From assembly GCA_964553925.1 (NCBI GenBank), contig CAZKNR010000406.1, forward strand, positions 15,322 through 79,321: 64,000 nucleotides of DNA, written 5' to 3'. Below the pieces are notes generated by a model. That model saw nothing but the letters and a program-made list of their open reading frames with translations. It searched no databases and was not told where the DNA came from. Position 1 is the first letter of the stretch, and each line of letters opens with the position of its first letter. Source of the DNA: DAISKN01 sp964553925 (lineage in GTDB: Bacteria > Acidobacteriota > Vicinamibacteria > Marinacidobacterales > SMYC01). The position numbers and the translations under genes were made by a program. This document shows, in pieces, positions 27,337 to 36,967 of this stretch.

Positions 27337-28791
27337 TCAGTAGCTCCGCTTGCGCATTTCCAAAGTAACTACGTGGTTCATCTTCTCCTGGATGTCCACG
27401 ACCATGGTCTCCTCCTCGTAGCTCTGGCCACGCGCTCGGAGCTCATGGAGGCCGACCGGCACCTGCTCGAAGACGGCCGGTGTATCTCTGGGTGGACCCC
27501 CGTCCAGGCTCACCTGCGCGGGAACCGGCGAGCGGACGCTCAAGCTCCCTACGGCTTCCAAAACAATCACGGTGTTTGCGCCCGTGTGCACGTCGACGGT
27601 TCCCCGGTAGAGCACCCAGTCATCGGAAGTAGCCGTCATATCGTACCTACCAGAGCGCAAAGCCAAGTTGAGTGGACTTACCCCGGCGGTCTCACCATCC
27701 AGAAACACGTGCGTGCCAACCATACCCGTGACCTGGAGGTTACCGAGAGCCCAGGGATTATAGAGGAGGGCCAGGAATGCGACGGCCACTAAGCCGAGAG
27801 CGGCTAAAACCAACGAGACCGTACGTAGGGACCTTCTCGGCGGCGCCGTCTTTCGAGCGTCGTTCATTCCGACGGTTGGCATTTGCCCCAGGCTGTGGAT
27901 CGGTGCGACACGTTCCTCCCTCGCCTTCGCCGTGGGCTCCAAGGGCGCGCGCGCTTCAGAGCTTTCCCTGCGCCGGCGCGGCACTAGCTTCTTGAGCTGA
28001 AGGGCGAACGCGCCCGCCGTCGGGAATCGGTCGTTCGGATCTTTGGCCATTGCTCGTTCGAGGAGCGGCCGACAGCCCTTCGGCACCCGCGGGTTCACGT
28101 CGAGAATGTTCGGTACAGGACCGTCGAGGTGGGCCGGCTCGTCATGTGGCGGGTACGGTAGCCGGCCCGCAAGGACGTGAAACAGCACGACGCCGAGTGA
28201 GTAGACGTCGCTGCGTCTATCCAGATTTCTGTCCCGCCTCAGCTGCTCGGGGCTCATGTAGCCGGGCGTCCCGAGCCGCCAGGTTGAGCCGCCGCCGGTC
28301 AGCGAATCGGCGTCCTCCGCGATCCGCTTCGCAATACTGAAGTCGGACAGGAAGGCGGCCCCGTCTTCATCAAACAGAATGTTCTGAGGCTTGACGTCGC
28401 GGTGAACCACGCCTTTCCGGTGCGCCTCGTCGAGCGCCTGGGCGACGCGCTCCAGGCTATCGAACGCCTCCTCGATCGTAAGGCACGTTCTTGCTCGGAG
28501 GCGCTCGGCCAGCGAGCCCCCTCGCATATACTCCATGACGAAATAGGGTCTGCCGTCGTGCTCGCCGAACTCGTGAATCTGCACGATCGAGCGCTGCTTG
28601 AGCCCCGCAATGATCCTGGCCTCTTGCTGAAACCGAGCCCGAAACCTTGGATCCAGGTTGACGAGGTCGTCCGACAGAACCTTTACCGCGACCAGTCTCT
28701 CCAAACCGGGATCGCGCGCCAAATACACGACACCGAAAGCGCCGCGACCGAGCTCACGTTCGATTTCGAAGCGGCCTAAAGTTTGGGTCAC
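27337..28791 (-). CDS. Membrane Ser/Thr protein kinase with periplasmic PEGA-type domain
   Basis: GTG 28791 (MTQTLGRFEIERELGRG) has a GGGACGG site a few bases upstream and is preferred over GTG 28821. The kinase domain has the glycine loop (GRGAFGVVY), VAVKVL, VVHRDVKPQN and GTPGYMSPEQ. The DFG motif reads DFS (FLSDFSIAK), which is unusual because the glycine affects activation-loop movement. A Pro/Arg-rich linker and one TM helix (VSLVLAALGLVAVAFLALLY) lead to two PEGA-like units (GTHVFLDGETAGVSPLNLAL; AQVSLDGGPP). The cytosolic kinase would thus be tied to a periplasmic sensory or adhesive tail. It faces the tubulin/caspase operon and diverges from the sigma-54 activator, suggesting a regulatory role for that block. 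Confidence 0.9.
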   Translation of the reverse strand: MTQTLGRFEIERELGRGAFGVVYLARDPGLERLVAVKVLSDDLVNLDPRFRARFQQEARIIAGLKQRSIVQIHEFGEHDGRPYFVMEYMRGGSLAERLRARTCLTIEEAFDSLERVAQALDEAHRKGVVHRDVKPQNILFDEDGAAFLSDFSIAKRIAEDADSLTGGGSTWRLGTPGYMSPEQLRRDRNLDRRSDVYSLGVVLFHVLAGRLPYPPHDEPAHLDGPVPNILDVNPRVPKGCRPLLERAMAKDPNDRFPTAGAFALQLKKLVPRRRRESSEARAPLEPTAKAREERVAPIHSLGQMPTVGMNDARKTAPPRRSLRTVSLVLAALGLVAVAFLALLYNPWALGNLQVTGMVGTHVFLDGETAGVSPLNLALRSGRYDMTATSDDWVLYRGTVDVHTGANTVIVLEAVGSLSVRSPVPAQVSLDGGPPRDTPAVFEQVPVGLHELRARGQSYEEETMVVDIQEKMNHVVTLEMRKRSY

Positions 28792-29077
28792 ATTGACCGT
28801 CCCTATTGCCCAGACGACCACGCGCCTGAAAGCTAGTTTGTGTGGCGGGCGACGAGTAGCGTTCGGCCTACATTGACGTAGTCTATAACACGGTCACCTG
28901 CATTTCACGAGGAAGCACCCAGGAAGACTCGTTTGAAGACGAAAGTTCAACCCTTTCAGGAGCGGACACTCAAGACAAACCGCCGACTATTGGACGCGGT
29001 CGAGCCTCCCGTAAGAGAATGGCGACGAATCACGGGTTCTCGCCGGCGTGGTTCGAACGCCGCGAGATCCGGCAGTC

Positions 29078-30646
29078 ATGAGCATCGAAACGATACTCGA
29101 TCCTGGCGCTCCTCTAAAGGACTGGAGCGCGACCGCGCCGTCGAACCGCCTCCTTGCCATCTACGAGATCGGACGCCAGCTTCTCGAGCAGCGGGAGCCC
29201 GGAAAGGTCATGCGCACGATTCACGACTCCATCGTCGATCATCTCAAGCCGGACCACCTCTGCATCTTGAGCCTGCCGGCCGACGGCACTTACCAGCCTG
29301 TCACGTCTCACAATCTCGATCTGAATCCACCGCCCGAGGGGTGGCCGCTCAGCCACACGGTTCTCGAGCGGACCCGGGCGAGCGGACTCGCGATGCTCAG
29401 TCTCGACACGCGCACCGACTCGAGCCTCGGACGCACCGGAAGCGCCGAGCGGCTGGGCATTCACTCGGTCCTGTGCGTTCCGCTCGGCCCAAAGCCGCTG
29501 CGCGGCCTCATTTATGCGGACGTTCGCGACAGCAAGCGTGCCTTCACTCGCGAGGATTTGCAGTTTTTGACCGCGCTTTCGGTGTACGCCGCGCTAATCC
29601 TCAGGAGCGTCGAGGAGTACGTGCGCACCAACGAGGCACTCGAGCTCTCAGACGCGCGGGTCGAGCGGCTCCAGAGCGAGCTTCTGCGTCACCAAATCGT
29701 CGGAAGCTCGGAGTGCCTGCTCAAAGCCTACGAGTCTCTGCGACGGCTGGCCCGCGTGGGCGCGCGCGTGCTCCTCCGAGGAGAGTCGGGCACCGGCAAG
29801 GAGCTTTTCGCGCGAGCTTACGCGACCGCGAGCGGCCGAGGAAAACCGTACCTGCCCGTCCAGGTCCCGCGGCTCACGCACAGCCTCGTGGAGTCCGAGC
29901 TTTTTGGACACGTGAAGGGCGCCTTCACCGAAGCGAAGCACGACAAGAAGGGACTCCTCGAGCTCGCCCACGGTGGCGTGCTGTTCCTCGACGAGGTCGG
30001 CGATATCGACCCTTCTCTGCAGGTCAAGCTGCTTCGCTTTCTGGACTTGGGCGAGCTCTACCGGGTGGGGGATACGAAGCTGCGCTCGGTGGATGCATTG
30101 GTCGTCTCCGCCACCCATCGACCGCTGGACGAAATGGTCGCGGCCGAGCGGTTTCGCGCGGACCTTTTGGCGCGCCTGGGACACGTCATCACGATTCCCC
30201 CCTTGCGCGAGCGACCGGAGGATATCCCGGCGCTCGTGGATCACTTTACACAACAGTTCGACAATAGCCCGCGCAAGAAAGTCTTCTCATTCGAAACGCT
30301 CGCCGTCCTCAAGCAACACCCGTGGCCCCTCAACGTGCGCCAGCTTCAACAGGTCGTGGAATGGACGATCGCTATGGTGGATCGAGACGTGGTCACACCG
30401 GCCGACCTTCCCGAGCGGGTGCGGCGCGACGCGCGCTTCCCGATCTCGCCGGAGCCGACATCGTCGAGCGAACTTTCCGGCCCCCCGCGGCCTCTGCGGG
30501 AAGTCGTCGAGGAGATCCAAAAAGCCCACATCCTCCGCACGCTCGAGTTCACCGGGGGCAATAGACGTAAGGCGATCGAGCTCCTTCGAATCTCCTCGGA
30601 CACGTTCTATAAAAGACTACAAGAGTTCGGCCTCAAGAAGGACTGA
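29078..30646 (+). CDS. GAF / AAA+ / Fis sigma-54-dependent transcriptional activator
   Basis: ATG 29078 (MSIETILDP) is preferred over the in-frame GTG at 29048. An N-terminal GAF-like sensor (~18-180; LLAIYEIGRQLLEQREP ... LRGLIYADVRDSKRAFTRED) is followed by the AAA+ domain: Walker A GESGTGKE, Walker B GGVLFLDEVGD and arginine-finger region FRADLLARLG. The sigma-54 contact loop reads GAFTEA instead of GAFTGA. A C-terminal Fis-type helix-turn-helix closes the protein (TGGNRRKAIELLRISSDTFY). No receiver domain is present, so activation would be by ligand binding to GAF or by phosphorylation. A consensus -24/-12 promoter lies 127 bp downstream, ahead of the next gene, a direct candidate target. 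Conserved divergent placement with the PEGA kinase suggests a kinase-activator pair. Confidence 0.9.
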   Translation: MSIETILDPGAPLKDWSATAPSNRLLAIYEIGRQLLEQREPGKVMRTIHDSIVDHLKPDHLCILSLPADGTYQPVTSHNLDLNPPPEGWPLSHTVLERTRASGLAMLSLDTRTDSSLGRTGSAERLGIHSVLCVPLGPKPLRGLIYADVRDSKRAFTREDLQFLTALSVYAALILRSVEEYVRTNEALELSDARVERLQSELLRHQIVGSSECLLKAYESLRRLARVGARVLLRGESGTGKELFARAYATASGRGKPYLPVQVPRLTHSLVESELFGHVKGAFTEAKHDKKGLLELAHGGVLFLDEVGDIDPSLQVKLLRFLDLGELYRVGDTKLRSVDALVVSATHRPLDEMVAAERFRADLLARLGHVITIPPLRERPEDIPALVDHFTQQFDNSPRKKVFSFETLAVLKQHPWPLNVRQLQQVVEWTIAMVDRDVVTPADLPERVRRDARFPISPEPTSSSELSGPPRPLREVVEEIQKAHILRTLEFTGGNRRKAIELLRISSDTFYKRLQEFGLKKD

Positions 30647-30772
30647 AGCGCTCCCCCCGCGTTGTTTCGGAATCCGGAGAACGTTCCAGAAACCGTGCTC
30701 GAGATTTCGAAGCCTTCCGCTTCGGAGCACGCGCTCTGCGCCGATTTACTGCGCTTTCCACCCCTCCGCGTC

Positions 30773-30788
30773 CGGCACGCGCCTTGCA
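30773..30788 (+). promoter_or_regulatory. Sigma-54 (-24/-12) promoter
   Basis: CGGCACGCGCCTTGCA matches the consensus TGGCACG-N4-TTGCA at all positions but the first; GG (30774-30775) and GC (30786-30787) are spaced by exactly 10 bp. It lies 45 bp before the start of the beta-barrel gene and just downstream of a sigma-54 activator gene. Confidence 0.8.
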
Positions 30789-30799
30789 CAATGGAGGGT

Positions 30800-30816
30800 G
30801 GTCGATCAGATCGACC
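30800..30816. promoter_or_regulatory. Perfect inverted repeat at the predicted transcription start
   Basis: GGTCGATC-A-GATCGACC (8-bp arms, 1-bp centre) begins 13 bp after the -12 element, at or just past the expected start of transcription. It could be a repressor operator or a 5'-leader hairpin. AAGGAGG follows at 30821. Confidence 0.5.
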
Positions 30817-30832
30817 GCAGAAGGAGGAAAAC

Positions 30833-31462
30833 ATGAGCGGAAACGGATCGCGACTCACAAAGTGTTTAGGTGTCCTGGGGCTGCTGCTGTTGAAAGCACT
30901 GTCCGCGGCGGCGGAGGTCCAACAGAATCCACCTCAGCCGTCACCGACCGCCGCGACGTGGCAGCCGCAAACCGTCGGCCTTGGCGGAAGGATGGGAGGT
31001 CTGGCGTTTGGCGTGGGCGGTAGCGTGCGGTACTGGAGCCAGAGCCGACTTGGATTGCAGCTCGACGTCTCCCACTTCGGTGCCGGCGCGTCCGGCTACG
31101 GTGTCGACGTCGGCTACTCGACGCTGCAGCTCGCGCCCGCCGTTCTGTACCGCTTTGGCGCGGAGCCCGACACGGACGATAGCGTCAGCTATCGACCCTA
31201 CGCGGGTGGAGGGGTCAGCATCACTCGCTCTTCGCTCGGATCTTCGGTTTCCGGTTACGGCGCTGGAGTTGATTTTAGCGAATCCACGTCAGGGACGGAC
31301 ATCGGTTTCCAAGGCTTCGGCGGAGTGCAGATCACCTTCAAGCGTTTGCCCAAGCTCGCCTTCAGCGGCGACTTCGGCTACTACTCTTCGGCCGAGCCGT
31401 TTCTGGGCGTCAAGTTCGGCGGGTTCGGCGTCACGATGGCCGCTCACTACTTCGTGAAGTAA
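30833..31462 (+). CDS. Small outer-membrane beta-barrel protein under sigma-54 control
   Basis: A 209-residue product with an optimal AAGGAGG site. The signal peptide (LTKCLGVLGLLLLKALSAAA) precedes a Pro/Gln linker and alternating hydrophobic/polar strands (GLAFGVGGSVRYWSQSRLGL, TLQLAPAVLYRF, YRPYAGGGVSIT, KLAFSGDFGYYSS), ending in HYFVK. This is the OMP_b-brl/OmpW-like pattern of an 8-stranded barrel. It is alone between a sigma-54 promoter and a strong hairpin, so it is a single-gene unit. With the neighbours it would provide the outer-membrane layer of the block; its ligand or partner is unknown. Confidence 0.83.
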   Translation: MSGNGSRLTKCLGVLGLLLLKALSAAAEVQQNPPQPSPTAATWQPQTVGLGGRMGGLAFGVGGSVRYWSQSRLGLQLDVSHFGAGASGYGVDVGYSTLQLAPAVLYRFGAEPDTDDSVSYRPYAGGGVSITRSSLGSSVSGYGAGVDFSESTSGTDIGFQGFGGVQITFKRLPKLAFSGDFGYYSSAEPFLGVKFGGFGVTMAAHYFVK

Positions 31463-31470
31463 CGCAAGGT

Positions 31471-31507
31471 GCGGGTGGGGGAACGGTCGGTCCGACCCCT
31501 CACCCGC
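31471..31507 (+). terminator. Long GC-rich hairpin after the beta-barrel gene
   Basis: GCGGGTGGGG pairs with CCCCTCACCCGC around an inner perfect stem GGTCGG-T-CCGACC (31485-31497), 8 bp after the stop codon. It forms one extended hairpin without a clear U-tract. Confidence 0.55.
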
Positions 31508-31540
31508 CACCCGCGCCGCCCCACGTCCGCGAAGAGCCCG

Positions 31541-32092
31541 ATGCACGGAAAAAGATTCCTAGGTGACCTCGGGTTCCTCGGGGCGAAGTGCGCGGCAGGC
31601 CTCACTTGCGACTTGATTGGCGATTATCGTGAGCGAGCTGAAGAGACGCGCCAAGAGGCCATGTCGCCGCAACAGCCCATCGACGAGTTCGGACGATGGG
31701 TGAAGGAACAAGCTCACATCCTGCATCGCCATCCCCAACTGACCTTCCAGCAGGCGATCAACCAACCTGATGATTCGAACCTACACCGGGCGGCCTCCGG
31801 GCTCGCTCGACTTCGGCCCGCAGAGCCGTGGTTACGATGGGTGGACAAGCCGCAAGCGAGGTCGCCCCGCGTCGCGACCTTCGCGGGACTGAAGTGGCCT
31901 GCCGACTCTTGTGCGTGCGCGGGCGGCGCCTTGACCGGTGACTACACGCTCGCGGAGCAACTGGAGTTCTTCTTTCGCTTGGACGCGGGTTCACCGGAAG
32001 GTCGATACCGCGCCATCGCGCGAAAGAAGACCACGGGCCGGCTCGAGCTCTCGGAGGTCGATTTCCAACTGAACCGCTCCGCGGCCCGATAG
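31541..32092 (+). pseudogene. Relic of a NACHT/AAA-WD40-type protein
   Basis: An open frame remains, but only a short recognisable segment: LHRHPQLTFQQAINQPDDSN, then PWLRWVDKPQARSP and TFAGLKWP. In WD40 proteins with an N-terminal NTPase, this pattern is the linker before the first WD40 blade (which begins LAGH...V...CAFSPDG). Here the blades are missing and the sequence changes character after about 31910. No signal peptide or ribosome site is visible. I treat it as a decayed fragment; the family match is recalled, not computed. Confidence 0.45.
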
Positions 32093-32112
32093 GGCGGGGC
32101 AACGAGGCAGAC

Positions 32113-32994
32113 ATGATGCTCAGCGCGCACAAGACAGTCCTACGCGGCTTCCTTATGCTTTCTTTTTTTGCTTTATATGCCAGCGCTCGAACGGTTCCCG
32201 ATCCCTGTCAATGGCAGGGGCTCAACGAGTGCCGGGACCGCGCTCTCGTCTGCCAGGGCAGTTCGAACGACGCGCTGACGGCGAACAACTGGCCGGTCTC
32301 CGAGGATGGCCAGCCGGACAAGATCGTTTCGGCCTTCGGGCCTCGAAATCGGGGCGCCCGACGGGTTCGACTACCACGAGTGCATCGATATCCGCACGTG
32401 GAGCAACGGCGTAGCCGCCAAGATTCCCGTTTACGCCTCATGGAGAGCGAGAGTCGAGAGCATCAACGCCCGTGTTGGGATGAGGGCGGCCCGGATTGTG
32501 CCGACCTGCTTCACTCTCTCGTACTGAGACATCCGTGTCCGAACGACGTTTATAACGACGAGGATGACTTCTTCAGCACCTACGTCCACTTCGATCCCTG
32601 GATGCCGTGGGACGGCGTGAGCGATCCCAGTTTGCTCCCGTACTGGCCTTACCGCGATCTGTACGTGGGAAAAGACGTCGAGCTCTCGGTCTTCGGAGCA
32701 CGAGGCGGCGCGGCGGCGACGGGCTGGTGGGAATCGCGGAAGGGATCGTTTGTCGAGAACACGGTTGCATCGTCGGCGGAGACCAACGGCGGCTCGAAAG
32801 GATTTCCGGTCACGAAGAGCTCCAATACCACTCGCAGCTCAGGGTTCGGGCTCCATGAAGAACTGTGTGTGAGCGAGCTCCTCGGGAACTTCTACGGCCC
32901 GCCGGGGCGGCCGCAAGCTCGATGGTCATGCCGCACTCGTACTCCTTGCGAGACGCAACCGCCGCAGTACACGTGCCTATGCCGTCCCCTTTGA
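32113..32994 (+). pseudogene. Frameshifted M23-type (LytM-like) peptidase
   Basis: A good start and leader (MMLSAHKTVLRGFLMLSFFA) lead into DKIVSAFGPR, the typical beginning of an M23 domain. The family core then continues in a different frame (GAPDGFDYHECIDIRTWSNG ... KIPVYASWRARV), indicating a frameshift near 32340. A second shift near 32490-32530 returns to the first frame for LHSLVLRHP ... FFSTYVHFDP, the last M23 strand with its YxHxxP-like element. The usual HxH metal site is altered. The gene is therefore probably dead. The remaining 263 bp to the next gene show nothing I can support. Confidence 0.6.
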
Positions 32995-33257
32995 AGGCGG
33001 ACTTCCATGACCGATCTCGTCTTCACCGGCTATGGAGCAGGTGGCACCTCCTCCGAGCCCTACCGTACGGATAGGCATTTCTATTCGTCAGCGCTGCCAG
33101 AATCGAGAGAATTCTCCCCGCGGAGGAGGGTGTTTTGCGATCGGGCGCGGGTGTTTCGAGGCGTGAGGGGACGCCGCCGCCGACGCGAAGGACGGCATGG
33201 GCCATTTTGCGGATTCAAGACACACGGGAAGTGTCAGCTCGAGCGGGGGCTCAGTTA

Positions 33258-36200
33258 CTAAAACGCGTCACCCAGGCTGAAGAGCAGGCGCCAGGGCTTC
33301 TCGCCCGGCCTCGGGTTCACGACCGCGGCCCAGTCCAGGCGGATGAGGCCGAAGGGAAGCTCGAACCGCAGCCCGGCACCGACGCTCTGCCGGAGCTCTG
33401 ACAACCGGATGTCGGACGCGGTCTCGAACGCGTTTCCGGCATCGTAGAACCCGACGCCTCGGAGCCGCAACCAGAGCGGAAACCGAATTTCCTGGTTGAA
33501 GACCACGAGCCCGCCACCGCCTTTCTCCACGATATCGACGGGACCGAGAGAGTCCTGCTCGAACCCACGGACCGAGTTGGGTCCGCCGGCGCGGAAACCG
33601 TCGTCTTTATCGAGTCTCTGGCCGAAGCTGTTGGCGGCGCCGGCGCGATAGCCGGAAGCCCAAACGACGCCCTCGCTCAGAGGAACGAACGTGAAGAGCT
33701 GCCCGATGATTTTCGTGTACCTCAGGTCGGACCCCAGGAACTCGGGGGCGAGCTGGGCCGTGAGAAGCCAGAGACTCCCGCGCCGCGGGCGGAGCAAGTT
33801 GTCGCGCTCGTCCCCGATGACCGATCCGGTGACGATGCTGCGCTTGCGGGAGATGCCCTCGAACTCCTCTCCAAATTGTGAGACGAGCCGGCGGAAGGTG
33901 TAGCTCCACTGCGCGTTGATCTCCTCGGTGATCGGGCGCGTCTGCTGGCCGGTGAAAGTCCAGATGCGGTCGGTGAAGTCGAAGGGCTCTATCCCCTGGT
34001 GCTCGATGTTTCTTTCGACGAAAAAGTCGGTATCCAGTCGATACCGAGAGAGGTAGGGGCTGTGGTACGAGAAGCGAAAGATCTTCCGCTCGCTCCCTAC
34101 GAGTGCCCGGACGCCTGCGTGCTGCGCGCGCCCGAAGAGGTTCGGTACCCTGAGCTCGGTGAGCACCTCGAAGAAACCGTCGGTCGAGGCCCGTCCGCCG
34201 TAGTCGAGCTCGAAGTCCTGGGTCTCGACGACCGCGATGCGGACGGCGCGGCTCGAGGATTCCATGTCCTCGGCGGGCTCCCGCGGCTCCTCGACGACGA
34301 CCTCCGCCGACTGGAAGATGCCGAGCTCGTAGAGACCCCTCTCGGTCTCCCTCAAGGCCGAGGTGCTGAGCGGAGCTCCGGGCAGAAGCTTGACCTCTCG
34401 CCGGATGACGCTCTCGCGCGTCGTGTCGTTTCCGATAACCTCGACCTCAGCCACCAGGACCCGCGGCCCGGGTCTCACCACGAAGCGAACGCCGAGCTCG
34501 GCGGTCTCCTCCCGCTCCTCGACCGCCGCTTGCACTTCGACTTCGACGAATCCGCGCTCTCGATAGAACGCGGCGACCGCCGAGCGATCCTGCGCGAAGG
34601 ACTGCACTCGAAAAGGTTCGCCCTCCCGGAGCGAGAGCCTCGAGCGGAGCTCCTCCTCGTCTTCGGGCGCCACCCCCTCGAGCTCGATGCGGCCTGCCAG
34701 GAATTGCGCTCCTTCCGTCACCGGGATCGTGACCCGGTAGTCTCCCGTCCGCTCGTCGAAAGCGGTCTCGGGATCGCCGATCGATGCGGCGACGAATCCC
34801 AAAGACGCGTACTGAAGGGCCACGATCTGCTTCAACCGCGATCGTTTCGTGGTGAGGAGATCGTGAAACGCCGCCGAGCGCGGCTTCGGGAGCGTCGCCA
34901 GGAGGAAGGAATCCTCCACGGCCTCGTTTGCGGTGACGTCGAGAACCACTCTCGTCCCCCGAGGTCCGCGCCCTAGAAACACCTTCACCAGGAGCTCCCG
35001 TTCGCTTCTTTCCGTCGTGACCTCGGCGGTCGCTGTGAAGTAGCCATCCTCGAAGAGGCTTCCCGTCGCGAGGTTCGCGAGGTCGACGGTGAGGAACGAA
35101 TCGCTCGCATCTCCCGTCCAGGCGTTCTCGAGGGCTTCTTCGAGCGACCCGTGGGGCTCGTCGCCAGGGAACGCGAAGCTCACCTTGGGTCCGACGCGGA
35201 TTCGGTACTCGACGCCGATGCCGCCGTTCTCCTTCGGCGTGGTGGCCACGTCCACGACGGCTTCCAGATAGCCCTGTGAGCGCAGCTCCCGCCGAACCTT
35301 CTCCGCCTTCTCCCAGATCTCCCAGTAGTCGAAAAGATCGCCCGGCCTCGCGTCCAGCCGGCGTCGTAGTTCGTCCTCCGAAGCGTCGTCCTCGAAGGCG
35401 ACCATCACCTCGGATATCCGCTCCCTCGTGGGCTCGGTCCTCGATCGGTTCCGGACGTCGAACCGGATCTCCTGGGAGAGTCCGAACGTGTACTCGTTGT
35501 CCTCGTCGCGCACGATCTGCGTCCGGGTTCGCCGCGGAAGCTCGTAGTCGACCACCCAGATCTGGTTCTCGGCGTCGTCGAGGCCGATGGAATACACGAG
35601 CGACAGCGAGTTGTTGAAGCGCGCTCCGATGGTGAACCGGGCTCCGGGGTCGGCCTCACCCGCGATGAGGGAAGGCTCGACGGTGACGATTTCGAAGGGA
35701 AGCGCTTCCCCGATCCCGAGCTTCGCGAGATCCGCGAGCGTCGACCCGAGATAGGACACCACGCGGTTCGAGACGATGTCGCGGCTCGCGCTCGAGATCT
35801 CGCCCAGGGTTCTTCCGGTGATGAGGAGCGAGGCGACGTCGCCCCGCGAGAGCTGCGGATGGCTCTCGGAGGTGAGCTCGGTCGAGAGGCTGTCGGTCGG
35901 CCCTCGCAGAACGAGGCGGATGTCGTACTCCCCCATCGAAGTGCGCGCGGTGATGTCGAGCTCGGGAGGTGCCGTCGGATAGCCCCGAACCAGGATGCGA
36001 CCGGTCTCGACCCGATACTCGTTTCCCCCGAACCGAAACCGGCCGCCGGGACGAACCGAGGCGATGCCGGTGAGCTCCGGTGCGGCGAGCGTGCCGGAGA
36101 CGGTCAGGTTCGCCGAGGCTTCCATGCGGGCCAGGTTGTTGTCGATGCGGAACGCTTCCGCCGCGCGGACGCGGAGCTCGAGCTCGACCTTCGAGGCGAA

Positions 36201-36967
36201 GGGGCTGGGCGCGGCCGCGGCGCTGACCCGGGACAGGGATTGCAGGAGCTCCGATTCGACGCTGATGTCCCGGCTCAAGAGGGCGCGCGTGAGGTCCACG
36301 TCTCCCGTGAAGCGCAGGCGATCCGGGTGGCCTCGCAACCGGAGCTCGCCGTTCACTTCGCTTCGCAAGCCTTCGGGATAGTTGAGACGGACGGAGCGAG
36401 CTTTGGCTTTGAGGTCCACCTCGCCGAGCGCCCCGCTCTCGAGAGTGAGGGTTCCTTCGGCCTCGACCTTCCCTCCGCCGGCGTCGGCGGAGAGCCTTGT
36501 TATGGAGAGGGAGCTCCCCGAAAAGGCGATCTCTCCCGACACGCTGGTGAACGCGACCGGGGGGTCACGCACGACGAGGCGGGCGTTCGCGAACGTGCCT
36601 CGTCCTGCCAGGTTGAGCGGCTCTTCTCCGTTCTTCTCCGCCCTCAAGTCCAGGTCGGTGACGCCGGTGAAGACCAAGCCGAGGTCCTCGAGGAATAGCC
36701 TCGAAATCTCATGGTCGATCTTCCCCGACGCACGCGCGGTCCACGAGAGGGAGTCCGGAAACGGGAGCGCCTCACCTGCGAGGACCAGGCGCGTCTCGCC
36801 GCGCGTCATCCGAAAATCGGAGACCGAGAGCGTCCCTTCCTCGAAAGACCACGAGCCGGGCGCTTCGTTCGCGATCTCGAGGTCCCGCATGGCGAGGCGA
36901 ACGCTATCGACTGCCCCACTGCCGCGCCATCGCGAGAATTCGGTGCCGGTGCCCTGAAGCTCGCCCG
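33258..36967 (-). repeat. Intact partner of a ~3.7-kb direct repeat
   Basis: The 3' part of the TamB-BamA gene recurs in the same orientation at 14082-17795; position 36873 aligns with 17701. Corresponding points are 19,176 bp apart at the 3' end. Matches begin a few bases before the stop codon (ACTAAAACGC in both) and fade near the 5' limit. Confidence 0.85.

Noticed and set aside
33007..33261. Possible 84-residue gene before the TamB-BamA stop
   Set aside because: Arg-rich, low-complexity product without a ribosome site; probably non-coding decay.
33999..34976. Plus-strand frame of 325 codons inside the TamB-BamA gene
   Set aside because: The same frame appears in part in the truncated copy only because the DNA is homologous; it has no ribosome site or motif and lies opposite POTRA/barrel codons.
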